Shown: piece by piece, positions 1-8,714 of the stretch
How the letters are laid out: each line of letters opens with the position of its first letter
How positions within the stretch are numbered: position 1 is the first letter of the stretch
DNA from: Jannaschia pagri
Lineage (GTDB): Bacteria; Pseudomonadota; Alphaproteobacteria; Rhodobacterales; Rhodobacteraceae
Assembly (NCBI RefSeq): GCF_019655435.1
Contig: NZ_BPFH01000005.1
Span: 186,001 to 250,000, forward strand
Reading direction: 5' to 3'
DNA: 64,000 bases
Program-made: the position numbers and the translations under genes
Notes under the pieces: generated by a model
The model's database searches: none
What the model was told of the DNA's origin: nothing
What the model saw: only the letters and a program-made list of their open reading frames with translations

Positions 1-876
1 CTCTCCGGTCTGGCTGGATAACATCGCATCAACACGGGCCCGCACGCGGTCGTCCTGCAACTCCACCTCGCGGACGATGTCGGAGCCCAGCTGAAAGTCG
101 ATGCGCCAAACGTCATCGGGCTGCTTATGCAGCAGAGCCGATTGACCGCTGTCTTTGAAGGGCGGCTGAAACCAGAACCACCGCTCGGTCGGGAAATCTG
201 CGGACATGCGGACGTCTGCGATCAGAAAGTTGTCCTCAAAAACACGACCGTCGAACCCAAGCCCCATCATTTTGCGCAGCGGTGACCGGGCGCCATCACA
301 GGCGATCAGGTAATCCGCCTCCAGGCTGTAGGGACCGTCTGGGGTGTCGACCTCTAGCCGCGCGTGATCGTCCCGCACCTCTAACCCGGTGACCCGATTG
401 CCGCCCCGGATTTCGATGGGGGCTCCGGCCGCTTGTTCGCGCCGAATGGCCTTAACCATCGCCTGCTCGAAATAAGGCTGCTGAAGATTGATGAAGGCCG
501 GGTGCCGGTCCCCCGGCTCGGGTTGCAGATCGAATTGGAACAACTGCCCGTCACCGTGGAACACGCGGCCCCGGCTCCAGACAATTCCCTTGTCCATCAT
601 AGGGGCCGCAGCCCCGAGCCTATGGGCAATGTCCAACGTCCGCTTGGCGAAACAGATCGCTTTGCTGCCCTGCCCCGGCCCCGCGTGATCATCCAGCACC
701 ACCACCGGCGTGCCCCGTCGCCCGAGATCCAGCGCCAGCGTCAACCCAACAGGCCCGCCGCCCACCACCACGACCGGATGACGGACACAAGCATCTTGGT
801 CCGCCACACGCGCATAGGGGTATAGGTCAAAGGCTAGGTCATAGTTTGCCTGCACCGCATTGCCGGTCGAGGTCAT
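1..876 (-). CDS. FAD-dependent aromatic monooxygenase, partial (cut by window edge)
   Basis: N-terminal 292 residues of a flavoprotein hydroxylase of the MhpA/PheA type. A Rossmann FAD motif VVVGGGPVGLTLALDLGRRG begins near residue 35, and the second FAD/NADPH motif DYLIACDGARSPLR lies near residue 190. It would hydroxylate a phenolic ring using NAD(P)H and oxygen, or act as a related FAD oxidoreductase. It is the distal gene of the leftward homogentisate operon, 136 bases after the MBL-fold gene. A GGAG ribosome site precedes the ATG at 876. Family assignment is firm. The substrate is inferred from context (phenylacetate, tyrosine or homogentisate-type catabolism), because the C-terminal half lies outside the window. 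Confidence 0.85.
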   Translation of the reverse strand, partial: MTSTGNAVQANYDLAFDLYPYARVADQDACVRHPVVVVGGGPVGLTLALDLGRRGTPVVVLDDHAGPGQGSKAICFAKRTLDIAHRLGAAAPMMDKGIVWSRGRVFHGDGQLFQFDLQPEPGDRHPAFINLQQPYFEQAMVKAIRREQAAGAPIEIRGGNRVTGLEVRDDHARLEVDTPDGPYSLEADYLIACDGARSPLRKMMGLGFDGRVFEDNFLIADVRMSADFPTERWFWFQPPFKDSGQSALLHKQPDDVWRIDFQLGSDIVREVELQDDRVRARVDAMLSSQTGE

Positions 877-1012
877 AGGTGATGCTCCGCTTGGGCCGCA
901 TAGGAGGACAAGGCGGTCCTTTGGTAGGTCGGGACACCTAACGCGCCGCCTGCGCGAAAACACAAACCGCCCCCTCCGCCGCTCGCAGGACGGAGACTAT
1001 GAGTCGGGCCAA

Positions 1013-1963
1013 TCATCCCTGCAACGCCTCCCACATCTCCAGGTCGCGCTGAGCGGTCCAGATCCTGGGTGTGTCAATGTCACGGGCTTCGTCATAGGCG
1101 CGGGCCACATTGAACGGCAGGCAATGCTCATAGATCGCATAGTCGTGAAACTTCGGGTCGCAGGTGTCGCGCACCGCGTGCCAAGCCTCTTTCAACGATC
1201 CCCCCCGCAGGGCGACCCGGGCCGCTGGGCGGTATGTGGATCGGACGAAATCGGTGGTCGAGGTAATGGCGCGGTCGACCGCCTCCGCCCCAATCAGCGC
1301 TCCACCGCGTCCAGGCGCAATTGCGTCGAGATCGAAAGCACGGATCCGCGCAAGCGTGTCGGGCCAGTCGTGAAAATGACCATCTCCACAGTAGCAAGCC
1401 GAGCGATCCTCTACGATGTCGCCGGTGAACATGGTGTTCGCATCCGGCACATAGACGACCGCGTCACCCGCCGTATGGGCGCGGCCCAATCGCGTGATGT
1501 CCACACGGCGCTTGCCTAGGTAAACAGTCATGCGGTCATTGAAGGTTGTGGTCGGCCAGGTGAGGCCCGGAATACTCTCATGACCTTCGAACAGACGGGG
1601 GAAGCGTTGGAACTCGCTATCCCAATCCTCCTGCCCCCGTTCAGCGACCATGGCCCGCGCAGCCTCTGACATGATGATCTGGCCCGCGCCGTAGGCCGAA
1701 GCCCCCAGCACGCGGACAGCGTGATAATGGGTCAGCACCACATGGCTGATCGGCTTATCGGTGACCGAGCGGACCTTTTCGATGACCTTCTGGGCAAGTC
1801 GCGGCGTTGCCTGGGCTTCGACCACCATGACACTGTCATCGCCGATGATAACACCCGAATTTGGGTCCCCCTCGGCGGTGAACGCCCAAAGATCGCGACC
1901 AATCTCGTCGAATGTGATGGTCTTCTCGGTCATATCCCCCTGGGAGGCAAAGGTCTTGGTCAT
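1013..1963 (-). CDS. MBL-fold hydrolase-like protein of the homogentisate cluster
   Basis: A 316-residue protein with the metallo-beta-lactamase fold: strand-rich start, VVLTHYH near residues 75-81, a GRAHTAGD motif near 160-167 and FTGDIVED near 179-186. The usual HxHxDH zinc motif is altered: residues 79-84 read HYHAVR, so the Asp and third His are absent while the later His163, Asp167 and Asp182 remain. It may bind one metal or have changed chemistry. The ATG overlaps the stop of the preceding gene as ATGA, so it is translationally coupled within the hmgA operon. The role in homogentisate or maleylacetoacetate handling is unknown; membership of the pathway is inferred from the operon. Confidence 0.8.
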   Translation of the reverse strand: MTKTFASQGDMTEKTITFDEIGRDLWAFTAEGDPNSGVIIGDDSVMVVEAQATPRLAQKVIEKVRSVTDKPISHVVLTHYHAVRVLGASAYGAGQIIMSEAARAMVAERGQEDWDSEFQRFPRLFEGHESIPGLTWPTTTFNDRMTVYLGKRRVDITRLGRAHTAGDAVVYVPDANTMFTGDIVEDRSACYCGDGHFHDWPDTLARIRAFDLDAIAPGRGGALIGAEAVDRAITSTTDFVRSTYRPAARVALRGGSLKEAWHAVRDTCDPKFHDYAIYEHCLPFNVARAYDEARDIDTPRIWTAQRDLEMWEALQG

Positions 1964-2274
1964 CTCGATTGCTCCTGGAGGACAGCGATAAACTGGGGTG
2001 TCACCTTTGCGTGCATCTTTGCCGTGTTCATGATGGCGACGGACGCCAGCTTGCCCGTCACGGCTCCGCCACGTTCGAAACTGCGGACGTCGACTAGGGC
2101 CTCAGCCTCACCCGCGGTGGAGACCTGGACGCCGCGCTTCTTGCTGTCATCCTGCGCGCGCGGCCACACCTTTGGCATGGCACCGCCCAGCCGCTCTGGC
2201 ACAAGAGGGGTCTCTGGCAGCACACGCGCGACGATCCGCTGGCGCAGGGCGTTAGCAATCGACACACCCGCCAT
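1960..2274 (-). CDS. unknown 104-residue protein, operon-coupled
   Basis: I do not recognise this family. The reading frame starts at an ATG sharing its A with the upstream fumarylacetoacetase stop (TGATG) and ends in an ATGA overlap with the MBL gene, so both junctions look coupled. Codon use is GC-rich at third positions, as in its neighbours. The protein is basic, soluble and without a signal peptide. It does not resemble maleylacetoacetate isomerase (about 210 residues), which would be the missing middle enzyme of the pathway. A bypass or accessory role is possible but unproved. Confidence 0.55.
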   Translation of the reverse strand: MAGVSIANALRQRIVARVLPETPLVPERLGGAMPKVWPRAQDDSKKRGVQVSTAGEAEALVDVRSFERGGAVTGKLASVAIMNTAKMHAKVTPQFIAVLQEQSR

Positions 2275-3227
2275 CAATCATGCCCCGCGCGATGTTTGAC
2301 CGTTTGGCTGATGTCCCCGAAAGGACGATTGCCTTCGGTATCTTCAAACCAGATCGTGACCTGATCTCCCTCCGTCAGAAAGGGCGTACGTGGCCCACCA
2401 TGGGCCAGCGTCTCCACCGTCCGTTGTTCTGCGATACAGGCGTAGCCCAGCCCTCCGTCGGCCACTGGCTGCCCCGGCCCGCCTTGTGCATCCCGGTTCG
2501 ACACGGTGCCGGACCCGATCACGGTCCCCGCTGGCAAGGCCCGGGTCTTGGCGGCATGGGCCACAAGCTGGCCGAAATCGAAGGTCATGCCCTCGCCCGT
2601 CTGAACCCGGCCAAAGGGCTTACCGTTCAGATCGATACACATGGTCCCATGCAATCGCGCGCCGTCCCACCCGGGCAAGGCCTCCGGCGACACGGCGAAG
2701 GGTGCGCAGGCCGACGGCGGCTTGGATTGCACGAACCCAAAGCCTTTGGACAACTCGTCGGGGATCAAGGCCCGCAGGGATATGTCGTTGAGCACAGTGA
2801 CAAACCGGATCGCGGCTGCGCCTTCCTCCGGCGAGGCTCCACAGGGCACATCCCCCGTAATCACCGCCAGTTCCGCTTCGAAGTCGGTGCCCCAGGCCGG
2901 ATCCGCTAAGATCGGCGCATTTGGCGCCTCAAACACGGCGCAGCCTTGATACATCAACGGATCCGTCCAGAACCGCTCTGGCATCTCCGCCCCCCGGGCC
3001 CGTCGCACAAGATCGACGTGGTTCACATAGGCCGACCCATCGAGGAACGTGTGGGAGACCGGCAAAGGCGCAGCGCATTGAGCCGGATCCAGCGCCAAAG
3101 CATCCCCATCAGGCGCATAGCTGCCACCGCGCAGCGCCGCCAAAAGGCTGACCGACTGGGCAGGCACACAGGTTTGCGCGTCCTCTGAGACAAGCACGAG
3201 GCGGTCGTTCACGGTTGCGAGCCGCAC
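2274..3227 (-). CDS. fumarylacetoacetase-family hydrolase
   Basis: A 317-residue FAH-superfamily protein expected to cleave fumarylacetoacetate to fumarate and acetoacetate in the cytoplasm, the last step after homogentisate ring cleavage. The metal-binding region is visible as DFEAELAVITGD (residues about 114-125), and the central motif GTVIGSGTVSNRDAQGGPGQ is near 240-260. It starts at GTG 3227, one base after the stop of the upstream 60-residue gene. The long N-terminal domain and length fit the FahA-like group. Together with hmgA in the same operon this makes tyrosine/phenylalanine or phenylacetate-type catabolism the likely pathway. A nearby maleylacetoacetate isomerase gene was not seen in the window. 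Confidence 0.9.
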   Translation of the reverse strand: MRLATVNDRLVLVSEDAQTCVPAQSVSLLAALRGGSYAPDGDALALDPAQCAAPLPVSHTFLDGSAYVNHVDLVRRARGAEMPERFWTDPLMYQGCAVFEAPNAPILADPAWGTDFEAELAVITGDVPCGASPEEGAAAIRFVTVLNDISLRALIPDELSKGFGFVQSKPPSACAPFAVSPEALPGWDGARLHGTMCIDLNGKPFGRVQTGEGMTFDFGQLVAHAAKTRALPAGTVIGSGTVSNRDAQGGPGQPVADGGLGYACIAEQRTVETLAHGGPRTPFLTEGDQVTIWFEDTEGNRPFGDISQTVKHRAGHD

Positions 3228-3228
3228 C

Positions 3229-3411
3229 TCAGCGGCCCTCGCGCCGGTCGGGACGATCCCACTGCATCCGTTCCGGCCCGCGCAAGTCGTGCCCTGGACC
3301 TTTGCCGTACTTCTCGGGCGTATTCGTCACGAACTTGTGCCACCAGGAATACAGGATCGCACCGACGGCAAGGCCCAGGAACGCAAAGAAAAACCATCCC
3401 CAGAGGTTCAT
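3229..3411 (-). CDS. 60-residue single-pass membrane protein
   Basis: A small protein beginning [20 protein letters not shown], a single hydrophobic helix at residues 2-22, followed by a hydrophilic basic tail with KYGKGPGHD. Its ATG overlaps the stop of the upstream 49-residue gene by four bases (ATGA), and its stop is one base from the fumarylacetoacetase start. The tight coupling on both sides supports real translation. Function unknown. It may be a membrane partner for uptake or anchoring of the homogentisate enzymes, which is inference only. Confidence 0.6.
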   Translation of the reverse strand: MNLWGWFFFAFLGLAVGAILYSWWHKFVTNTPEKYGKGPGHDLRGPERMQWDRPDRREGR

Positions 3412-3557
3412 GCCTTATCCTCCCCATCGGTCTTGTCGCGCGACCAGGGCCTGACCCACATTTCGCGCAAGGCCCGTGGCAAACTGATCAGGCCGATGGC
3501 CGCCAACGCCAAGACGGCCCAACCGAACAGGCCAAGGGACGACAGAAAGTCCATCAT
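3408..3557 (-). CDS. 49-residue single-pass membrane protein
   Basis: A very short gene directly after hmgA. The start ATGATG overlaps the hmgA stop (3556-3554), and the stop overlaps the ATG of the next gene. The peptide begins [20 protein letters not shown], giving one transmembrane helix (about residues 5-26), and ends in a charged tail ENDING-like DKTDGEDKA. Gapless coupling between hmgA and fumarylacetoacetase makes it a plausible real microprotein. No family recognised. Confidence 0.55.
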   Translation of the reverse strand: MMDFLSSLGLFGWAVLALAAIGLISLPRALREMWVRPWSRDKTDGEDKA

Positions 3558-4915
3558 TTGCGCCCCGGCGTTCCGTCGAACATCTTATCCAGATCCGCCC
3601 AACAATCGATGTAGTCGTCTTGCAGCGGGGCCTCGCAAGCCGCGAACCGCGTCAAGTGCTGGGGAAAGCGGGTTTCAAACATAAACGACATCGTATCCGA
3701 CAGCTTTTCAGGACCCAGATCAGCGTTCGAGGCCCCCTCAAACGCCCTTTTGTCGGGCCCATGGGGGAGCATCATGTTGTGCAGGCTCATCCCCCCGGGC
3801 ACGAAACCCTTGGGCTTGGCATCGTACACTCCGTGAATGTTGCCCATAAGCTCGGACATGACGTTCTTGTGGTACCAGGGCGGGCGAAAGGTATCCTCCG
3901 CCACCATCCACCGATCTCGAAACAAGACGAAGTCAATGTTGGCGGTCCCCTCGATCCCGCTGGGCGCGGTTAACACCGTGAAGATCGACGGATCCGGGTG
4001 ATCGAACAGCACTGCGCCCACAGGGCAGTAGGTCCGCAGGTCGTATTTGCAGGGTGCGTAATTGCCGTGCCAGGCCACCACGTCCAAAGGGGAATGGCCA
4101 ATCCGCGTTTCATGGAATTGTCCGGCCCATTTGACCGTGACAGTCGATGGCGCGTCACGGTCCTCAAAGGCCGCAACTGGGGTCTTAAAGTCGCGCCGGT
4201 TGGCCATGCAATTCGCCCCAATCGGCCCGCGACCAGGCAGATCAAAGGTTTGACCGTAGTTCTCACAGACAAAGCCCCGACAGGGTCCCTCCAACACCTC
4301 GGTGCGATAGACCAAACCCCGCGGCAGGATGGCGATCTCCTGCGGTGCGACGTCTATGACCCCAAGCTCCGTACAAAAGCGCAGCCGCCCCTCCTGCGGG
4401 ACAACGAGCATCTCGGAGTCGGCGGAATAAAAGTAAGCATCCGCCATGCTTTCGGTGATCAGGTAGATGTGGCTCGCCATGCCAATCTGGGTGTTCACAT
4501 CCCCCGCCGTGGTCATCGTCCGCATGCCCGTAAGCCACGTCAGGGTTTCATCGGAATGGGGCACGGGGTCCCAACGGTATTGGCCCAGGGACACGACATC
4601 TGGATCAATATGGGGGGCCGACCGCCAATACGGCAGATCGATCTTTGTGAATCGGTGGGTGTGCTTCACGGAGGGCCGGATGCGATAGCACCATGTGCGT
4701 TCATTTTGGTGGCTGGGTGCGGTGAAGGCCGTCCCGCTCAATTGCTCCCCATACAGGCCGTAGTTCACCTTTTGGGGGGAGTTCATGCCCTGCGGCAGCG
4801 CGCCCGGCAGGGCCTCGGTCTCAAAGTCGTTTCCGAACCCGGGCATATAGCCAGGGGTCGTGCCAATGGCCGTGGCCGCTTGGGTCAGCCCGGACGGAGA
4901 CGTCTGCCTATTCAT
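3554..4915 (-). CDS. hmgA: homogentisate 1,2-dioxygenase
   Basis: A 453-residue enzyme opening the homogentisate ring to maleylacetoacetate with non-haem iron, cytoplasmic. The iron ligands match the family: His349 in WYHKN, Glu355 in MSEL and His385 in LPHGPD, with the 36-residue spacing known for the human enzyme. Length is normal. The start at 4915 is preceded by GGGAGGG about five bases upstream. It is the first gene of a leftward operon and is divergent from a MarR-type regulator, with a 21-base palindrome in the 69-base gap that probably controls both genes. Confidence 0.97.
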   Translation of the reverse strand: MNRQTSPSGLTQAATAIGTTPGYMPGFGNDFETEALPGALPQGMNSPQKVNYGLYGEQLSGTAFTAPSHQNERTWCYRIRPSVKHTHRFTKIDLPYWRSAPHIDPDVVSLGQYRWDPVPHSDETLTWLTGMRTMTTAGDVNTQIGMASHIYLITESMADAYFYSADSEMLVVPQEGRLRFCTELGVIDVAPQEIAILPRGLVYRTEVLEGPCRGFVCENYGQTFDLPGRGPIGANCMANRRDFKTPVAAFEDRDAPSTVTVKWAGQFHETRIGHSPLDVVAWHGNYAPCKYDLRTYCPVGAVLFDHPDPSIFTVLTAPSGIEGTANIDFVLFRDRWMVAEDTFRPPWYHKNVMSELMGNIHGVYDAKPKGFVPGGMSLHNMMLPHGPDKRAFEGASNADLGPEKLSDTMSFMFETRFPQHLTRFAACEAPLQDDYIDCWADLDKMFDGTPGRK

Positions 4916-4948
4916 CGCACCCTCCCTTGCGCTGCTCGCACGATATTG

Positions 4949-4969
4949 GTTGTTTTTGTAACTAACAAC
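4949..4969. promoter_or_regulatory. palindromic operator between hmgA and MarR gene
   Basis: Inverted repeat GTTGTT-N9-AACAAC in the 69-base divergent gap, 34 bases from the hmgA start and 16 from the regulator start. The spacing and symmetry suit a MarR-family dimer, which would repress hmgA and itself until an aromatic ligand binds. The site is seen directly; assignment to this regulator is inference from adjacency. Confidence 0.6.
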
Positions 4970-4984
4970 AGGGGCGACACCGCG

Positions 4985-5410
4985 ATGGGCGACATAGATC
5001 TACGGGCATTCACGCCATATCTTCTGGCGATGGCGGCAGAGACGACCAGTCTCGGCTTTCAATCCACCTACAAAGCTCAACACGGAATGTTGCGGACCGA
5101 GTGGCGCGTGTTGTTTCACCTGGGCCAATATGGGCCTTTGACCGCCAAGACGATTTGCGACCGCGCGCGGCTCCATAAAACCAAGGTCAGCCGCGCGGTT
5201 GCGGCGTTGGAGGCCAAGCGCTTTCTCACGCGGTCCGAGGATCCTCAGGATCGGCGGTCCGACGTCTTGGAGCTGACAGCATCGGGACAGAAGGTCTTCC
5301 GCGCCTTAACCGAGGAGGCCGCCCGGTTCGACGCAGCCTTGATGGAGCGGTTCAGCGCCGAAGAACGGCGCATCCTGCGCCAGTGTCTGACGCGCCTCGC
5401 CCAACTCTGA
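4985..5410 (+). CDS. MarR-family regulator of the homogentisate operon
   Basis: A 141-residue winged-helix protein. The recognition-helix region [21 protein letters not shown] lies at about residues 52-72, and the wing with the typical [13 protein letters not shown] motif is near 84-96. MarR proteins bind palindromes as dimers and respond to phenolic ligands. Divergent from hmgA across a short gap holding a matching palindrome, so it probably controls the homogentisate operon. The frame is open much further upstream through hmgA antisense sequence; the ATG at 4985 is chosen because the MarR fold begins there and it lies after the operator. Confidence 0.88.
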   Translation: MGDIDLRAFTPYLLAMAAETTSLGFQSTYKAQHGMLRTEWRVLFHLGQYGPLTAKTICDRARLHKTKVSRAVAALEAKRFLTRSEDPQDRRSDVLELTASGQKVFRALTEEAARFDAALMERFSAEERRILRQCLTRLAQL

Positions 5411-5458
5411 GACCCCTTGCGCGCCCTCAAGCAGGCGCGTATGTCCCAAGGCCTGAGC

Positions 5459-5532
5459 GCGGGTATGGTGAAAAGGTATCACGCGAGCTTCCCAAGCTTA
5501 AGTTACGGGTTCAATTCCCGTTACCCGCTCCA
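5459..5532 (+). tRNA. tRNA-Gly (anticodon CCC)
   Basis: 74 bases that fold as a complete tRNA: acceptor stem GCGGGTA pairing with TACCCGC, D arm GTGA/TCAC, anticodon loop TTCCCAA, T arm ACGGG-TTCAATT-CCCGT, and an encoded CCA end. The acceptor stem and anticodon loop resemble the bacterial glycine CCC isoacceptor. The anticodon stem has one weak C-A pair at its base. It stands alone between the MarR gene and the thioesterase gene. Confidence 0.93.
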
Positions 5533-5735
5533 AACTCTCCGCATCACGTCACAGGCTCGCTCGCAGCCCGCCGAGCGATTTCACTGGTCCGCGCCGAAAC
5601 AGGCGATGCGCCCCATCCCGTTCCCGACGGAGGGAACATAGCGTCCACAGGCTCGGTCTCTGACGGTCCACACGTGGACGCGCAGGCAGAGACGGTGTAG
5701 CGCGGGACCAAGATCGCACGACCGGAGGCCTCGCA

Positions 5736-6218
5736 ATGTCCTTGCCGCTGTTAACCCCGCTGACCGGAGACCTTTTGCGACAGGCCGGCGTCCCTGAACC
5801 CTTCGCCTTCGGTCAAGCGGACCGGGTGAAGTTCCACGAATTGGATGTCCTCGATCATGTGAACAACGCCAGGTACTTGTCCTGGTTCGAGACCTTTCGC
5901 ATCGCGTACCTGCGGGCCTATGGCATCTCCGACTACGCAGATACCGAAGGCCGCCCGGTGCTGGTCCTCAAATCAGTGGCCATCGACTACCGCGCGCCCT
6001 TGCACCTCGAAGACACCTATGTGGTCGCCGGGCGCACACGGGCCTACCGACGCACCTCCTGGGCGATGGACTACGCTGTGTTTTGTGATGGCAAGCTCTG
6101 CGCGACCTCGAACGCGGTCATCTGTCTGATGGAAAACGACTTCGTGACGAAAAAGCCGTTGCCGGAACGCTATATCCAGGCCTTCGAAACCCGCGATGGG
6201 GCGCAAAAGGACAGCTAA
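5736..6218 (+). CDS. hot-dog acyl-CoA thioesterase (4HBT/YbgC type)
   Basis: A 160-residue single hot-dog domain. The signature VLDHVNNARYLSWFE near residues 38-52 contains the Asp-His-x-Asn-Asn active-site pattern of the 4-hydroxybenzoyl-CoA thioesterase family. It would hydrolyse an acyl-CoA or aryl-CoA thioester in the cytoplasm; the substrate cannot be told. It lies alone, about 200 bases after tRNA-Gly and convergent with pgi. In the 203-base stretch before it, the 8-base inverted repeat GCGTCCAC (5641-5648)/GTGGACGC (5674-5681) is visible. Confidence 0.85.
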   Translation: MSLPLLTPLTGDLLRQAGVPEPFAFGQADRVKFHELDVLDHVNNARYLSWFETFRIAYLRAYGISDYADTEGRPVLVLKSVAIDYRAPLHLEDTYVVAGRTRAYRRTSWAMDYAVFCDGKLCATSNAVICLMENDFVTKKPLPERYIQAFETRDGAQKDS

Positions 6219-6272
6219 AGCGCCGACCTCCCCGAGGTCAGGTCGACCGGCGTCCGACACGCGCGCATGCGG

Positions 6273-7862
6273 CTACCCGCGCCACGCGCGCAATTGCGCC
6301 AACAGAGCCTGGGTCGAGGCGTCCTTGTCAGACGCATCGCCGCCCTCGACCAAGGGGCCAAGCGATGTGGCGAGTTCCTTGCCCAGCTCAACGCCCCATT
6401 GGTCGAAGCTATTGATGCCGAGCATCACACCCTCCACGAAGACCCGGTGTTCGTACATAGCGACAATCCCACCCAAAACGGCGGGCGTCAGCTTGGGATA
6501 GATCAGCGTGGTTGACGGACGGTTGCCCTCAAACACCCGGTGCGCGGCCTGGCGTTCCAACTCGGCCCCGTCAAACCGATCCGCGATCTTGGCGCGCGCC
6601 TCGTCCAGGCTGCGCCCTTTCAGCAAAGCCTCCGACTGGGCCAGACAATTCGCGATCAGCAGACGGTGGTGATGATCCAGCGCGGGCTCATGCCCGGCGG
6701 CAGCGACCATGAACTCGCACGGTACCGGGGTGCGCCCCTGATGGATCAACTGATAGAACGCATGCTGCCCGTTGGTCCCCGGCTCGCCCCAGACGACGGG
6801 TCCAGCGGGTCCCGGCAAAGCATCGCCCGCCATGGTGACGCCCTTGCCGTTGCTCTCCATCTCTAACTGTTGAAGGTACGCGGGCAGCCGTGCCAGGCGG
6901 TTGTCATAGGGCAGCACCGCGCGCGTCGGATACCCACACACCTGGTGGTTCCAAATACCCACGAGCGCCAGCAAGACCGGCAAGTTTCGCGCCAGGGGTG
7001 CGGTGCGGAAATGGTCATCCATCTCGCGCGCACCACGCAAGAAAGCATCGAAGTTAGCCGCACCGATAGCGATCATCAGCGACAGACCAATCGGTCCCCA
7101 CATGGAGTAGCGCCCGCCGACCCAATCCTCGAACCCAAAGACGCGGGAGCGGTCGATCCCAAAGGCATCGGTCTTGTCCATGGCGGTGCTGAGCGCGGCA
7201 AATTGCGCCGCCGGATCAGCCACGCTGCCCGCCATCCAATCCCGCGCGGTTTTGGCGTTGGTCAACGTCTCGATGGTGGTGAAGGTCTTGGACGCCACGA
7301 TCACCAACGTCGTCGCCGGATCAAGGCGCTTGGCCGTCTCGGCCCAATCGGCGCCATCGACGTTGGAAACGAAGTGACACGCGGGTCCGTCGTGGTAGGG
7401 CGACAACGCCAGGGTCGCCATGGCAGGACCCAGATCCGATCCGCCAATCCCGATGTTGACCACATCGGTGATCCGCCCGCCCTGCCCCTGAAAGGTGCCG
7501 TCTCGAACGTCATTGGCAAATGTGCGCATGCGGGCCAGCGTGTCATGGACGCCCGGCATCACGTCGGAGCCCTCCACCATCACCGGACGGTCGCCACGCA
7601 ATGCCGTGTGCAGGACAGCACGACCTTCCGTCTCGTTGATTGGGGTGCCGTCAAACATCTGGTCGCGGCGCGCGGGGACATCCGCGGCCATCTCGATCAG
7701 CAGGTTGAGAGCCTCACTCGTCAGGGACGACTTGGACAAATCGAACAGAAATGGCCCGTCCGTCATGGTAAAATCCGCAGAACGGTTGTCGTCTTTCAGC
7801 AAATCCGCGATGTGCGCGCCGCGCATTTCGCGGAGCTTGGCGATACCTGTCCAGAAATCCAT
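6273..7862 (-). CDS. pgi: glucose-6-phosphate isomerase
   Basis: A 529-residue enzyme interconverting glucose-6-phosphate and fructose-6-phosphate. The family signature [20 protein letters not shown] is present near the C-terminus (residues about 464-483), and the sugar-phosphate region [12 protein letters not shown] is near residue 136. The start MDFWTG at 7862 is preceded by AGGAC five bases upstream, so the longer upstream in-frame extension is rejected. It is the third gene of a leftward zwf-pgl-pgi group feeding the Entner-Doudoroff and pentose phosphate routes. Length is normal. Confidence 0.96.
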   Translation of the reverse strand: MDFWTGIAKLREMRGAHIADLLKDDNRSADFTMTDGPFLFDLSKSSLTSEALNLLIEMAADVPARRDQMFDGTPINETEGRAVLHTALRGDRPVMVEGSDVMPGVHDTLARMRTFANDVRDGTFQGQGGRITDVVNIGIGGSDLGPAMATLALSPYHDGPACHFVSNVDGADWAETAKRLDPATTLVIVASKTFTTIETLTNAKTARDWMAGSVADPAAQFAALSTAMDKTDAFGIDRSRVFGFEDWVGGRYSMWGPIGLSLMIAIGAANFDAFLRGAREMDDHFRTAPLARNLPVLLALVGIWNHQVCGYPTRAVLPYDNRLARLPAYLQQLEMESNGKGVTMAGDALPGPAGPVVWGEPGTNGQHAFYQLIHQGRTPVPCEFMVAAAGHEPALDHHHRLLIANCLAQSEALLKGRSLDEARAKIADRFDGAELERQAAHRVFEGNRPSTTLIYPKLTPAVLGGIVAMYEHRVFVEGVMLGINSFDQWGVELGKELATSLGPLVEGGDASDKDASTQALLAQLRAWRG

Positions 7863-7925
7863 TTTTTGTCCTTTATGTCGAGGCCGCCGCACCGTGGCAG
7901 AGGCCCGTAAGTCTAAATGCGCGGC

Positions 7926-8597
7926 TCACGCGGCCCAGTGAACCGTCGCGTCTTTGAGGAAGGCAGCGATGGGCGCGGCCATCGGGTCCATGGTCCGGGC
8001 TTTGTCGAGGACGGCGCGCTTTTCGTCCCCCATGATCAAAACATGGGTTTCCATGGCCGTCGCCAAGGCCGGGCGCGAGAGGGTCACCCGAGGCTCCCCG
8101 GCCCCGTCGGCGCGCATGGGAACCAGCGTCGGCGCGTCCGGCGCCATAGCCTCCGCCAGGCGGTCGGCGCCGGGAAACAGGCTGGCGGTATGCATGTCGG
8201 CGCCCATCCCCAAAAGCAGCAGAGAGATTGGGAACTCCGTGGCGAACGCGCCCGACAGATCTGGGATGCCCTCTTCCGGTGTGGCTGCACCATTCACGAG
8301 CGGCACATGAACCGCGCGGGCCGCACGGTCGGTCAAAAGCGTCCGTTTCAGCAAGCTGGTGTTTGACCGCTCATGCCCCTCTGGCACCCAGCGTTCGTCA
8401 TTGAGAAAGACATGCACCCGGGCCCAATCCAGGTCGACCCCCGAGAGCGCAGCGAATGTCTCGCCCGGAGAGGTTCCGCCGGGGACGCAGAAACTCGCGT
8501 GGTCATGGACCATCAGACAATTCTTCAGGGCCGAGGCCAGGCGATCCGCAAGCGACATCGCCAGCATTTCACGGTCAGGATATTCGATCAGGTCCAT
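7926..8597 (-). CDS. pgl: 6-phosphogluconolactonase
   Basis: A 223-residue DevB-type lactonase that hydrolyses 6-phosphogluconolactone made by the adjacent zwf product. Typical motifs are seen: VPGGTSPGETF near residue 42, VFLNDERWVP near 65 and LLLGMGADMHTASLFPG near 125. The start at 8597 is favoured because AGGACC lies eight bases upstream and the domain begins directly after it; an in-frame extension to 8693 is possible but lacks homology features. Located between zwf and pgi in one transcription direction, so probably co-expressed. Confidence 0.93.
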   Translation of the reverse strand: MDLIEYPDREMLAMSLADRLASALKNCLMVHDHASFCVPGGTSPGETFAALSGVDLDWARVHVFLNDERWVPEGHERSNTSLLKRTLLTDRAARAVHVPLVNGAATPEEGIPDLSGAFATEFPISLLLLGMGADMHTASLFPGADRLAEAMAPDAPTLVPMRADGAGEPRVTLSRPALATAMETHVLIMGDEKRAVLDKARTMDPMAAPIAAFLKDATVHWAA

Positions 8598-8714
8598 GGG
8601 CAGGGTCCTTTGTCGCAAGTCATCCGAGAAGGCCGGGCGCCAGTCCTTCATCTTAGCCCGTGAAGCAGTGGCGAGGGGCGCCCGTTGGGTCAAGGCCGAG
8701 GGATGCCGAACCCC

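Noticed and set aside
3998-4984. Long rightward open frame antisense to hmgA running into the MarR gene
   Set aside because: It lies opposite a well-supported hmgA and has no family features; only the MarR part from 4985 is credible.
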